Source of the DNA: Lachnospiraceae bacterium
GTDB lineage: Bacteria; Bacillota; Clostridia; Lachnospirales; Lachnospiraceae
Direction of reading: 5' to 3'
NCBI GenBank assembly: GCA_910576335.1
Contig: CAJTIU010000010.1
Coordinates: 108,009-172,008 of the forward strand
Length of the DNA stretch: 64,000 nt
Shown here: positions 54,668 through 63,612 of the stretch, piece by piece
Position numbering within the stretch: position 1 is the stretch's first letter
Layout of the letters: every line of letters begins with the position of its first letter
Made by a program: the position numbers and the translations under genes
Notes under the pieces: generated by a model
The model's input: the letters and a program-made list of their open reading frames with translations, nothing else
Databases searched by the model: none
Told to the model about the DNA's origin: nothing

Positions 54668-54810
54668 TCACCTGTTGATATCATTTATGTAATTGATAAA
54701 TGTGAAGAGATGGGATTTGGGTTATATGTTACGAATCCATGTTTCGAATTTTGGCTGTTACTGCATTTTGATGAAGTATTTGACTTAGATAAGGGGAGGT
54801 TCTTTTTTTA
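54668..54810 (+). pseudogene. RloB-like C-terminal remnant
   Basis: An open frame continuing from just after the recombinase reads SPVDIIYVIDKCEEMGFGLY, then VTNPCFEFWLLLHFDEVFDL, ending in TAA at the element's right edge. NPCFEFWLLLHF is the conserved core of RloB-like proteins (anti-phage/Abi-associated). No start codon or N-terminal part is present. It is a fragment left at the element end. Confidence 0.6.
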
Positions 54811-54824
54811 AACGACGCATGTGT
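54810..54824. repeat. attR-like junction
   Basis: Second copy of AAACGACGCATGTGT; beyond it the dac reading frame resumes (GTT GCC ATG TCA GAA). The base before the repeat differs from the left copy (T against C), so the shared core is exactly 15 bp. Confidence 0.85.
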
Positions 54825-55608
54825 TGCCATGTCAGAATTTATCAGTGGGAGTGAGACGGAATTCGTTGCGCAGATGAATGAGAGGGCAAAAGGTCTTGGC
54901 ATGGAGAATACGCATTTTGTCAACTGCAACGGACTGGATACTGACGGGCATGAGACGACTGCGAGAGACATTGCCCTTATGTCCCGCGAGCTGATCACTA
55001 CATATCCTCAGATCCGTGATTACTGCATGATCTGGATGGAAAATATTACCCACACCACGAAAAAAGGTACTTCTGAATTTGGGCTTACGAATACAAACAA
55101 GCTGATCCGGCAGTACCAGTATGCCACAGGGCTGAAAACGGGGTCCACCAGCAAGGCGAAGTTCTGTCTGTCTGCAACAGCGGAAAAGGACGGGATGGAG
55201 CTGATCGCTGTAATCATGGCGGCAAATGACGGAAAAGCCCGGATCAGGGATGCCACGGCGCTTCTAGGTTACGGATTTGGAAAATGCAGGAAGTATGAAG
55301 AAGAGCAGACGGAAAAGGTAAAACCAGTTCCGGTAAAGAGAGGAGTAAAGACCCAGGTGCAGACGGTTCAGAAGGAGCCCTTTGCCTATGTGGATACCAC
55401 AGGTGCGGATCTTTCGGCGGTTGAGAGGAAGGTTTCCCTGAAAAAGAGTGTTAGGGCGCCAGTAAAAAAAGGAAAAAAAGTAGGAGAGGCAGCCTATTAT
55501 CTGAACGGCGCTGAGATCGGGAAGGTGGATATACTCACTGCGGAAGCAGTGAAGGAGGTGAGCCTCGGGAGCGTGATGGGAGATATGGTGAAGCGACTGC
55601 TGTTGTAA
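54825..55608 (+). pseudogene. Interrupted D-Ala-D-Ala carboxypeptidase, 3' part
   Basis: 261 residues continuing the S11 fold: FVAQMNERAKGLGMENTHFVNCNGLDTDGHETTARDIALMSREL, the KTG motif in YATGLKTGSTSKAKF, and the C-terminal beta domain. No ribosome site serves ATG 54829, so this half is probably silent in the integrated state. It has the same layout as the intact paralogue at 62397-63605 but differs much in sequence. Confidence 0.9.
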
Positions 55609-55633
55609 GTCACATAGGCATCTCCATGTGAGC

Positions 55634-55657
55634 GCCCGACATTCAAAAATGCCGGGC
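55634..55657. terminator. Terminator between dac 3' end and aminopeptidase gene
   Basis: GCCCGACATT, loop CAAA, AATGCCGGGC with one A-C mismatch; lies between convergent genes. No long T-run, so moderate strength. Confidence 0.55.
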
Positions 55658-55675
55658 ACTCAGTTCATTACATGA

Positions 55676-56920
55676 TTATCTTCCCATTAAAGCTTCTATG
55701 TCCGCGATCTTCTTCGGAATATCCCGGGAAAGATTCTCGCATCCATCTTCCGTGATCAGGCAGTTGTCTTCTATGCGGAAACCGATGCCCCATTCCTCGT
55801 GGTAGATGCCAACATCTACACAGAACACCATGCCGGGCTCTGTCTTACGGCCCTTGACAGATACTGTGTCGTGTACATCCAGACCGATATGGTGTGCGCC
55901 GCCGTGCCACAGGTAAGTACTGATTTCCTCACGGGTCTTTAATACTCCGGCTTCTTTAAGCTGTCCGTAATTGTATTCCCTGATCATGGGATCCACGTCA
56001 GCCATGGGAATGCCTGGCTTCAGAAGTCCGAACATATGCTCAGAGGTGCGGTAGGCGCACTCATAGAGGAGTCTCTGACGTTCTGTGAATTTTCCATTGC
56101 AGGGCCATGCCCTGGATACATCGGTAATCTCATGGTCCCAGACAGCGCCTACATCATTTAAAATCATATCGCCGTCCTTTGCCTGTCCCCAATAGCCATT
56201 GTAGTGTATGCAGAAATTATTTTTTCCAGCGGAGATGATTGACGGAAATCCGGGGACGGTCACGCCGTGCTGTGCCAGTGCATAGTCGTACTCAGCCTTG
56301 TACTGGTACTCGTACATTCCGGGTTTTGAGGCGTGCATCATCGCTTCGATTCCTGCTTTTGTTACGGCTTCTGCCTTTCTTAATGCCTCAATCTCGCAGG
56401 GCTTCTTGATTGTCCGCTGCCTGCGCAGCAGAGGGTTTAATGATTCCATGACAATATGCGGAGTCTCTGACCGGAGTTTTGCTGCCAGCCGGAAGGCTTC
56501 GTTTCCTTTATCCCCTTGGAAATTTGGATCAAAATCAAGGTAAAGCTGCTTAATATCACCTGAATAAAGGAGTCGGTATAGGTCCTCCTCGAAGTTTTCT
56601 ACATTATCAAACGTTAAGATGCCGGATCTATCTGACGCTTCATCTTCCTTGATCCGTTTCCCGTTCCAACGCTCCAGAAAAGGATTGGCTGGAAGGAGAT
56701 AAAGCTTTTCACGGATACCAGAAGAGCCTGTCTGAAGCATCAGTACAGTGTCAGCCTGCTCAATTCCGGTCAGATATAAAAAGTTCCGGTTTGCATAAAA
56801 AGGATAGTCTTCATCGCCGGTTTTTCTTGGGGCATGCCCGCTGAATAAGAGAATTAGTGACTCCGGCTCTGCATCTCTACATAAAATCTGTCTGTTTTCT
56901 CTGTAAAATTCTTTTGTCAT
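55676..56920 (-). CDS. Aminopeptidase P family metallopeptidase (short form)
   Basis: 414 aa. N-terminal creatinase-like domain (about 1-165), then the pita-bread catalytic domain with dinuclear-metal ligands: ILNDVGAVWDHEITDVSRAWP (two Asp), LWHGGAHHIGLDVHD (His), VFCVDVGIYHEEWGIGFRIEDN (Glu). It removes N-terminal residues before proline from peptides in the cytosol. A second, longer paralogue lies just upstream on the same strand, separated by a 13-bp hairpin. Confidence 0.93.
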   Translation of the reverse strand: MTKEFYRENRQILCRDAEPESLILLFSGHAPRKTGDEDYPFYANRNFLYLTGIEQADTVLMLQTGSSGIREKLYLLPANPFLERWNGKRIKEDEASDRSGILTFDNVENFEEDLYRLLYSGDIKQLYLDFDPNFQGDKGNEAFRLAAKLRSETPHIVMESLNPLLRRQRTIKKPCEIEALRKAEAVTKAGIEAMMHASKPGMYEYQYKAEYDYALAQHGVTVPGFPSIISAGKNNFCIHYNGYWGQAKDGDMILNDVGAVWDHEITDVSRAWPCNGKFTERQRLLYECAYRTSEHMFGLLKPGIPMADVDPMIREYNYGQLKEAGVLKTREEISTYLWHGGAHHIGLDVHDTVSVKGRKTEPGMVFCVDVGIYHEEWGIGFRIEDNCLITEDGCENLSRDIPKKIADIEALMGR

Positions 56921-56965
56921 GATGTCTTTTTTCGTCTCCTGTCTAAAATTAAAGTAGATTAGGTG

Positions 56966-56999
56966 GTTACTGTTTACGCCTGTTCACGTAAACAGTAAC
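56966..56999. other. Perfect 13-bp hairpin between aminopeptidase genes
   Basis: GTTACTGTTTACG (56966-56978), loop of 8, CGTAAACAGTAAC (56987-56999). It begins 5 bp beyond the stop of the upstream minus-strand gene. Without a T-run it may be a processing site or a protein-binding dyad. Confidence 0.65.
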
Positions 57000-57003
57000 G
57001 CAA

Positions 57004-58791
57004 TTAGATTGCTCTGGTGTATTCTTTCAGCCAGGTCTTTTCATCGTTATTTAAATGAGGAGCGATCACCTCGTATACCTTTGCATGGTAGGCATTCAGC
57101 TGCTCTTTATCCTCAGGAGTCAGCATGTCAGGAATGATCGCGTCCAGGTCGATGGGCACATAGGTAATCGTCTCAAAGTAGAGGAACTGTCCATATTCCG
57201 TCTTCTGTCCCTTGCGGACAAGCAGCTCATTTTCCGTACGGATGCCGTGGGAGCCTTCGATATAGATGCCCGGTTCATCTGTTATGACCATGCCTGGTTC
57301 AATGGCAGACTGCTCCTTTCCAACAATTTTAATACGGAAGCCGCAGGGCGGTTCATGGATATTCATCAGGTATCCTACGCCGTGGCCGGTGCCGTGTTTG
57401 TAATCAATGCCGCGTTCCCATGCAGGCATTCTTGCCAGAATATCCAGGTTGTAGCCGCAGGTTCCCTCCAGGAATACGGCTCTTGCCAGCCGGAGATTAC
57501 ACAGAAGCACTATGGTAAAATCTTCTTTCATACGGTCACTGACTTTTCCAAAGGCAAAGGTTCTTGTAATATCTGTAGAGCCCTCCATATATCCGCCGCC
57601 GGTATCTGTAAGGAACAGATTGTCCGGTTCAACGGGGATGTTTGTCTCTGGCGTCGCCGCATAGTGTACGATGGCGCCGTGGGGGCCGAAGCCGCAGATG
57701 GGGTCAAAGCTCTGCCAGAGATAGCCCTCCTGCTTCTTCCGGAATTCCTCCAGCTTTTCGGCGGAGCTGATCTCAGTGATCTTGGCTTTTCCCACATTTT
57801 TCTTAAGCCAGTACATGAATTTTGTGACTGCCACACCGTCCTTAATATGGGCATTAATAATATTTTTTATTTCCGTGTCATTCTTCACTGCCTTCATGAG
57901 AATGGATGGATTCATTTTTTCAATAATATTTGCAGTTTTTGGAAGATTATTGTAAAGAGCATAGTTGAATCTGTCGGGATCTACTAAAATCGTGCAGTCC
58001 TCTGGCAGTGCCTTTACATCCTCGTATATATCGTTGTAGGAGTGGATGGCGACACCTGACCTGGCAAGTGTTTCCTTCATCTCATCTGTCAGCTTGCGAC
58101 CGTCCACATAGAGCTTCATCTCATCCGGCGTAATGACTGCGTAGGAGAGAAGCAGCGGGAAAAATTCAATGTCATTGCCCCGCAGATTGGTAAGCCAGCA
58201 GATATCATCCAGCGATGCCAGGATATGTACACTGGCATTTTCTTCTTTCATTGCTTCGCGGATGCGTTTAAGCTTGCTTTCCGTGCTCTCGCCGGTGTAC
58301 TCCACTCCAAGGGCAAAGGCTGGATTCTCGGAAAGGGGAGGGCGGTTCTCCCAGATCAGGTCAATAAGATCTTCTGAGTAGCTGACAGAGCCCTTCCGTG
58401 CTGCGGCGGCCTCCTCAAGAGCCTGTCCCTTCCCCATTGCGACAACGCGGCCGTCAAAGCCCAGAATGCCGCCTTCGGGGAGTGTCTTTTCCACGTATTC
58501 CTCCACGGTGGGTACGTCCTTTTCCCCCATTTTAAATAATGTGACGCCGCTTCCTGCAAGCTGGTTCTCAGCCTGGATAAAGTAGCGGCCGTCTGTCCAC
58601 AGTCCGGCCTCTGTCTGCGTAATGACAGCAGTTCCCGAGGAGCCGGTGAAGCCTGTGATGAATGCTCTCGCCTTAAAATGTTCCCCAACATATTCGCTCT
58701 GGTGACTGTCATCAGTGGGAATCAGATACATATCATATCCGCGATCCTCCATTAAGCGGCGCAGAGCAGCAATTCTTTCTGGTACATTCAT
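57004..58791 (-). CDS. Aminopeptidase P (long, three-domain form)
   Basis: 595 aa, similar in layout to eukaryotic-type XPNPEP1: two creatinase-like N-terminal domains (IPTDDSHQSEYVGEHFKARAFITGFTGSSGTAVI and the half starting near 165 with NLRGNDIEFFPLL) and a C-terminal catalytic domain (FLTDTGGGYMEGSTDITRTF, GTGHGVGYLMNIHEPP, ITDEPGIYIEGSHGIRTEN). GGGAGG is 7 nt before ATG 58791; a TTG at 58797 is too close. It cleaves X-Pro N-termini. It diverges from the HAD gene. Confidence 0.94.
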   Translation of the reverse strand: MNVPERIAALRRLMEDRGYDMYLIPTDDSHQSEYVGEHFKARAFITGFTGSSGTAVITQTEAGLWTDGRYFIQAENQLAGSGVTLFKMGEKDVPTVEEYVEKTLPEGGILGFDGRVVAMGKGQALEEAAAARKGSVSYSEDLIDLIWENRPPLSENPAFALGVEYTGESTESKLKRIREAMKEENASVHILASLDDICWLTNLRGNDIEFFPLLLSYAVITPDEMKLYVDGRKLTDEMKETLARSGVAIHSYNDIYEDVKALPEDCTILVDPDRFNYALYNNLPKTANIIEKMNPSILMKAVKNDTEIKNIINAHIKDGVAVTKFMYWLKKNVGKAKITEISSAEKLEEFRKKQEGYLWQSFDPICGFGPHGAIVHYAATPETNIPVEPDNLFLTDTGGGYMEGSTDITRTFAFGKVSDRMKEDFTIVLLCNLRLARAVFLEGTCGYNLDILARMPAWERGIDYKHGTGHGVGYLMNIHEPPCGFRIKIVGKEQSAIEPGMVITDEPGIYIEGSHGIRTENELLVRKGQKTEYGQFLYFETITYVPIDLDAIIPDMLTPEDKEQLNAYHAKVYEVIAPHLNNDEKTWLKEYTRAI

Positions 58792-58919
58792 GTTCAAACC
58801 TCCCTTGTTTTCATCTTAATATCCAATATAAGATTCTAGCATATTTAATTGCAAAATAACAGGAATAATTATATAATTTTAAATATACTTTTTGTTACGG
58901 TATTCTGGAGGATGGGCAC

Positions 58920-59741
58920 ATGCTGAAATATAAGAAATATTTTCTGTTTGATATTGACGGAACACTGGGAGTAGATGATATATTATATGAAGGAAGCAGG
59001 GAGCTTCTGGGTCTGATTGAGAGGATTGGAGGCAGATCCTTTTTCATTACCAATAATTCCACGAAGAGCAGGAAGGACTATGTGGAAAAATTTAAAGGAT
59101 GGGGCCTTGATACAGATGAGGAGCAGTTCATGACAGCCTCTTATGCTGCCTGTATGTATCTGAAAAAGCATTATGAGGGCAGAAAGCTTTTTGTTGTGGG
59201 AACACCCTCTTTTGAGGAAGAGCTGAAAAGCTTCGGCCTTCTGACTGTGGACCGGGCACAGCCGGATACGGCATGCGTTGTGGTTGGATTTGACCGTACG
59301 CTTGACTACAGGAAGATAGAGGAGGCCTGCAGGCTTCTCTTTAGGCCAGAGGTTGATTATGTGGCTACCAATCCGGATCTGCGCTGCCCTGTGTCCTTCG
59401 GGTTTATACCGGACTGCGGAGGAATCTGTGAGATGCTGCGTGTAACAACTGGAAGAACTCCCTGTTTTGCCGGGAAGCCAGACAAGGGCATTGTCACACT
59501 CTGCATGGATCAGGCGGAAGCAGAAAAAGATGAGGTGCTGGTGGTTGGAGACAGGCTGTACACGGACATCGCCTGCGGAATGAATGCAGGGGTGGAGACA
59601 GCCCTTGTGTATACGGGAGAAGCAAAGCCAGGGGATCTGGAAGATACGGAATATAAGCCGGATTATGTATATAATACCATTGAGGAGCTGTATCAGGAAC
59701 TTTACAGGCTCCATGTCAGAAAAGGAGAGGGGCAGGGTTAA
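58920..59741 (+). CDS. HAD-IIA family hydrolase (NagD-like)
   Basis: 273 aa. Motif I FDIDGTLGVDDILYEGSRELL, motif II FFITNNSTKSRKDYVEKF, large C2 cap, then GKPDKGIVTLCMDQ and VVGDRLYTDIACGMNAGVETALVYTGEAK. This is the NagD/phosphoglycolate-like phosphatase layout. GGAGG precedes the ATG. Substrate not predicted. Confidence 0.92.
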   Translation: MLKYKKYFLFDIDGTLGVDDILYEGSRELLGLIERIGGRSFFITNNSTKSRKDYVEKFKGWGLDTDEEQFMTASYAACMYLKKHYEGRKLFVVGTPSFEEELKSFGLLTVDRAQPDTACVVVGFDRTLDYRKIEEACRLLFRPEVDYVATNPDLRCPVSFGFIPDCGGICEMLRVTTGRTPCFAGKPDKGIVTLCMDQAEAEKDEVLVVGDRLYTDIACGMNAGVETALVYTGEAKPGDLEDTEYKPDYVYNTIEELYQELYRLHVRKGEGQG

Positions 59742-59785
59742 AGGCAGCTTTAACCTGGCAGTTATTAAGAGTCTGGAGGGATAGA

Positions 59786-60685
59786 ATGCACAAGAAAAGC
59801 AGAAGTTATAAGAAAACAGAGAAAGGTGTGTCCGGCCTTCTGGGACTCTTTCTGACAGAGTGTTTCCTGACCGTGGCAGCAGAGATCTTCCGGGAACTTC
59901 ACAGCTTCCGGACAACCGGCTACCGGATTTTTTCTAAGAAATGGAGAGGGGCAGGCAGATGCCGGATGGTATTTTTAAGTGATCTCCATAATCAGGTATA
60001 TGGACATAGAAATAACAGACTGTTTTATGCGGTTAAGCGTGCAAGGCCGGATCTGATCCTGGTGGGCGGCGATATGCTGGTGGGAAAGAACGGGCATGAT
60101 TACCGCAGAACACTGGATTTTTTAAAAAGACTTCCAAAGATCTGTCCGGTTTACTATGCAAATGGCAACCACGAGCAGAGAATGAAGGAGAATCCGGCGG
60201 AGTACAGCCAGTCTTATAAAGGATACAAAAGAGAACTTCAAAAGGCAGGCATCCGGCTTCTGGAAAACGAATCTGAGGAGATCTCTATTGGAGGGGTACC
60301 GGTCCGGGTGACAGGGCTTGAGATTCCTGATACAGGTTATGCAAGAACCCGCAGGGATAAGATAGATGCAGAGACGGTCGCGGACTGTGTGGGAGACTGT
60401 GACCGGGATTATTACCAGATACTATTAGCACACAATCCTTCTTACATGAAGGCATATCTGTCATGGGGGGCAGATCTTGTCCTGTCAGGGCATCTGCATG
60501 GAGGTATTGTGCGTATCCCGGGCTTTCGGGGAGTGATTTCACCTGGATTTGAGCTTTTCCCCAAATATTCGGGCGGGTGCTGCAGGGAGGGAAGCCAGAC
60601 AGCCGTGGTAAGCAGAGGGCTTGGAAGCCATACTATTCCAGTCAGGCTGTTTAACGAAGCAGAGCTGATCGTGTTAGAGTTTTAA
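59786..60685 (+). CDS. Metallophosphoesterase, YkuE-like
   Basis: 299 aa. A hydrophobic N-terminal stretch (GLLGLFLTECFLTVAAEIF) suggests membrane attachment. Metal motifs: VFLSDLHNQVYG, LILVGGDMLVG, YANGNHEQRMKE, ILLAHNPSYM and LVLSGHLHGGIVRIPG. The last is typical of YkuE-type phosphoesterases. GGAGGGATAG lies upstream. Substrate unknown. Confidence 0.9.
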   Translation: MHKKSRSYKKTEKGVSGLLGLFLTECFLTVAAEIFRELHSFRTTGYRIFSKKWRGAGRCRMVFLSDLHNQVYGHRNNRLFYAVKRARPDLILVGGDMLVGKNGHDYRRTLDFLKRLPKICPVYYANGNHEQRMKENPAEYSQSYKGYKRELQKAGIRLLENESEEISIGGVPVRVTGLEIPDTGYARTRRDKIDAETVADCVGDCDRDYYQILLAHNPSYMKAYLSWGADLVLSGHLHGGIVRIPGFRGVISPGFELFPKYSGGCCREGSQTAVVSRGLGSHTIPVRLFNEAELIVLEF

Positions 60686-60814
60686 GAAATTGCTGATAGT
60701 TTCAAAGGGTTGTGGAAAACAGAAATATCCTGTATAATATAAAAGTTGCGTAACCAGGAAGGCCTGTTGTTACGGATTATTACACTTTGGCAAATATATA
60801 CGGGGGTCAGATTT

Positions 60815-61558
60815 ATGGGAATTCCGGTAAAGCTGCAGGTGTTTGAGGGACCGCTTGATCTCCTCCTGCATCTGATCGATAAAAATAAAATAGATATTTA
60901 TGATATCCCGATCGTGGAGATTACGAATCAGTATATGGAATATATTCACGAGATGGAGAAGGAAGACCTCAATATAATGAGTGAATTTCTTGTTATGGCG
61001 GCGACACTTCTTGACATTAAGTGTAAGATGCTTCTTCCCAAAGAGGTAAACGAGGAGGGAGAGGAAGAAGATCCAAGACAGGAGCTGGTGGAACAGCTCC
61101 TGGAGTACAAGATGTATAAATATATGTCCTATGAACTGAAAGACCGCCAGACCGAGGGGGAACGCTCAGTTTTTAAGCCGCCGACAATACCGTCAGAGGT
61201 TCAGGACTATGTGCAGCCCGTTAATATGGATGAGCTTCTGGGCGACCTTACCTTAGTGAGATTAAACCAGATTTTCAATGAGGTTATGAGGCGGCAGGCT
61301 GACAAGATTGATCCGGTCCGCAGCAAGTTTGGAAAGCTTGAAAAGGAGGAGGTTACACTTCCGGATAAGCTTCTGTATGTGACAGAATATGCAAAGGGGC
61401 ATAAAAGCTTCCTTTTTAGGGAGCTTCTTATGAGGCAGAGCTCAAAGGTACAGGTTGTGGTGACCTTTCTGGCAGTGCTGCAGCTTATGAAGGAGGGAGT
61501 GATCCGGATTTTTCAGGAAAACTCTTTTGATGATATTGTGATTACATCAATGGTATAG
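60815..61558 (+). CDS. scpA: Segregation and condensation protein A
   Basis: 247-aa kleisin of the SMC-ScpAB condensin. KLQVFEGPLDLLLHLIDKNKIDIYDIPIVEITNQYMEYI is the conserved N-terminus binding the SMC neck; the C-terminal winged helix ends FQENSFDDIVIT. ATG 60815 gives the family N-terminus MGIPVKLQVFEG, with weak GGGGGTC upstream; an in-frame GTG-like extension to 60746 is less likely. Followed by a structured spacer and scpB. Confidence 0.96.
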   Translation: MGIPVKLQVFEGPLDLLLHLIDKNKIDIYDIPIVEITNQYMEYIHEMEKEDLNIMSEFLVMAATLLDIKCKMLLPKEVNEEGEEEDPRQELVEQLLEYKMYKYMSYELKDRQTEGERSVFKPPTIPSEVQDYVQPVNMDELLGDLTLVRLNQIFNEVMRRQADKIDPVRSKFGKLEKEEVTLPDKLLYVTEYAKGHKSFLFRELLMRQSSKVQVVVTFLAVLQLMKEGVIRIFQENSFDDIVITSMV

Positions 61559-61685
61559 GTTATACTGCGGCCAGATAAATCTGCCGCACAGTATAACATG
61601 ATGCGCACAGCCGCATAAGGAAGTTTGCCGCTTTGCGGCTGCGGCTGGCGCGATACTCACGGCAGATTTCATCGGCCGTGAGTAT
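61559..61685. other. Two large hairpins between scpA and scpB
   Basis: Hairpin A: GTTATACTG.CGGC (from 61559) against GCCGCACAGTATAAC (to 61597) with a 2-nt bulge. Hairpin B: ATACTCACGGC (61653-61663) and GCCGTGAGTAT (61675-61685), perfect 11 bp. GC-rich GCCGCTTTGCGGC-like pairing fills the middle. No gene is present; neither hairpin has a T-run. They may limit or process the scpA-scpB transcript. Confidence 0.65.
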
Positions 61686-61739
61686 ATTTACTTACAGTTA
61701 GTAAGGACTGTAAACGAATATGAGAGTGGGAAAGGTAGT

Positions 61740-62318
61740 ATGGAGCAGGTGGAAATTAACAGACTGGAAGGTATTATAGAAGCGATTCTCTTCACCATGG
61801 GAGAGTCGGTGGAACTTGGTAAGATTGCTGCGGCCATTGAGCATGATGAGGCGACTACCAGGCGGCTAATTCATCAGATGCAGGATAAGTACAGGGCGGA
61901 TGACCGGGGAATTCATATTATTGAACTGGAGGATTCCTTTCAGATGTGTACAAAGGTGGAGATGTACGAATATCTGATCCGGGTTGCAAAGCAGCCGAGA
62001 AAGTATGTACTGACGGATGTTCTGTTAGAGACGCTTTCAATCATTGCCTATAAGCAGCCGGTGACCAAACTGGAGATTGAGAAGATCAGGGGGGTAAAGT
62101 CTGACCACGCAGTGAATAAGCTGGTGGAATATAACCTTGTCTGCGAGGTGGGAAGGCTGGAGGCGCCAGGAAAGCCGATCCAGTTTGGAACAACAGAGGA
62201 ATTTCTGCGAAGGTTCAGCATCCATTCCGTGGATGAGCTCCCCAGTATGAATCCAGAGCAGGTAGAGAGCTTCAAGGAAGAGGCAGAAGAGGAGATTCAG
62301 CTGCGGCTTAATGTATAA
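61740..62318 (+). CDS. scpB: Segregation and condensation protein B
   Basis: 192 aa, two winged-helix domains. EGIIEAILFTMGESVELGKIA, LLETLSIIAYKQPVTKLEIEKIRGVKSDHAVNKLVEYNLV and GRLEAPGKPIQFGTTEEFLRRF are ScpB signatures. It bridges ScpA in condensin. GTGGGAAAGG precedes the ATG. Confidence 0.96.
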   Translation: MEQVEINRLEGIIEAILFTMGESVELGKIAAAIEHDEATTRRLIHQMQDKYRADDRGIHIIELEDSFQMCTKVEMYEYLIRVAKQPRKYVLTDVLLETLSIIAYKQPVTKLEIEKIRGVKSDHAVNKLVEYNLVCEVGRLEAPGKPIQFGTTEEFLRRFSIHSVDELPSMNPEQVESFKEEAEEEIQLRLNV

Positions 62319-62396
62319 ATCTATAAATGTATAAATGAATAAATGAAGGCGGCGCATCATACATTGTTGTAATATGGTAGTTTTAAGGTGCGTGCA

Positions 62397-63605
62397 ATGA
62401 AGAGAAGATGGAGCAGTATAATCAGCCTGGTTTGTATCCTGTCCATGTGCCTGTGCCGCACCCCGGCAAAGGCGCAGGAGACAGAAAAAGGGCCAGGAGA
62501 GCTTTATGCCCGGTCAGCAGTATTAATGGATGCAGACAGCGGGCGTATTTTATTTGGAAAAGAAGCAGATAAGGCCCGTCCAATGGCAAGTACGACGAAG
62601 ATCATGACCTGTATCCTGGCGCTGGAACACATGAAGGAGGATCAGGAAACAGAGGCTTCTGATTATGCAGCAGGTCAGCCGGAGGTACATCTAGGTGTGC
62701 GTGCCGGGGAGAGATATAAGATCCGGGATCTCCTTTATTCCCTGATGCTGGAGTCCCACAATGACAGTGCTGTGATGATTGCGGAGGGAATTGCCGGGTC
62801 AGTGGAGCAGTTTGCCGCCCTTATGAATCAAAAGGCAGTAGAGCTTGGGTGTAAGAATACTCATTTTATTACACCGAACGGACTGGATGGAAAGGATGAG
62901 AAGGGCATACACTCTACAACAGCAGCAGACCTTGCAAGAATCATGAAATACTGCATTATGGACTCCCCAGAACGGGATGAATTCCTGGAGATTACAAGGA
63001 CCGGAAGCTTTCAGTTTTCAGATGTGGAAAAGAAACGCTCCTTTTCCTGCAATAATCATAATGCATTTTTAGGGATGATGGAAGGAGCGCTGTCCGGAAA
63101 AACCGGATTTACCGGAGATGCGGGATACTGCTATGTAGGGGCGCTTGAGCGGGACGGCAGAACCTTTATTGTAGCACTTCTTGCCTGTGGCTGGCCAAAT
63201 AACAAGGGATATAAGTGGAAAGACACCCGCACCCTTATGGAATACGGGCTTTCCCATTATGAGTACCGGAATGTCTGGGAGGATACCGGGAACACGGAGC
63301 TTCCGGTGAAGGGCGGCATCTCTGAATCCGAGATTTATTCAAAAAATACTGTAGTTCCGGTTGGGTTGAAGCAGAAGACAGGGGAGCTTCGGGTTCTGAT
63401 GCGTGATGGGGAAAGCGTAGAAGTAACCCGGAAACTTAAGGGAGGCTTCAAGGCTCCGGTGAAAAAGGGAACCTGTGCGGGAAAGGTAATCTATACACTG
63501 GAAGGCGAAGTGATTGCATCCTATGACCTGGTGACACTGGAGGAAGCAGGAAAACGGGATTTCCTATGGTGCTTTCAGAAAATGTTAAAGCAGTTTTGCT
63601 GCTAA
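62397..63605 (+). CDS. D-alanyl-D-alanine carboxypeptidase, S11 family (intact)
   Basis: 402 aa. Signal peptide RRWSSIISLVCILSMCLCRTPAKA, then catalytic STTK (ARPMASTTKIMT), SHN (MLESHNDSAVMIAEG) and KTG (LSGKTGFTGDAGY), and the C-terminal beta domain from about 290. It trims the terminal D-Ala from peptidoglycan stem peptides outside the membrane. Position after scpA-scpB matches the dacB/dacF locus of sporulating Firmicutes. AAGGTG is 7 nt before ATG 62397; GTG 62388 is an alternative. It is the intact paralogue of the split gene at 50226-55608. Confidence 0.94.
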   Translation: MKRRWSSIISLVCILSMCLCRTPAKAQETEKGPGELYARSAVLMDADSGRILFGKEADKARPMASTTKIMTCILALEHMKEDQETEASDYAAGQPEVHLGVRAGERYKIRDLLYSLMLESHNDSAVMIAEGIAGSVEQFAALMNQKAVELGCKNTHFITPNGLDGKDEKGIHSTTAADLARIMKYCIMDSPERDEFLEITRTGSFQFSDVEKKRSFSCNNHNAFLGMMEGALSGKTGFTGDAGYCYVGALERDGRTFIVALLACGWPNNKGYKWKDTRTLMEYGLSHYEYRNVWEDTGNTELPVKGGISESEIYSKNTVVPVGLKQKTGELRVLMRDGESVEVTRKLKGGFKAPVKKGTCAGKVIYTLEGEVIASYDLVTLEEAGKRDFLWCFQKMLKQFCC

Positions 63606-63612
63606 AGGTCAG

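Larger units (their letters stand above)
50606..54824 (+). mobile_element. 4.2-kb integrated element with large serine recombinase, inside a dac gene
   Basis: Bounded by AAACGACGCATGTGT at 50606-50620 and 54810-54824. Unit length is 4,204 bp counting one repeat copy. Contents in order: AT-rich regulatory region, RHH protein, AAA/PD-(D/E)XK protein, 19-bp hairpin, 53-aa ORF, large serine recombinase, RloB-like remnant. No transfer or replication gene is seen, so it is a non-conjugative integrative element or a recombination-switch element. Precise removal restores the host gene frame. Confidence 0.88.

Noticed and set aside
54829..55608. Independent gene starting at ATG 54829
   Set aside because: No ribosome site; the frame continues the split carboxypeptidase exactly across the 15-bp repeat, so it is the 3' part of that gene.
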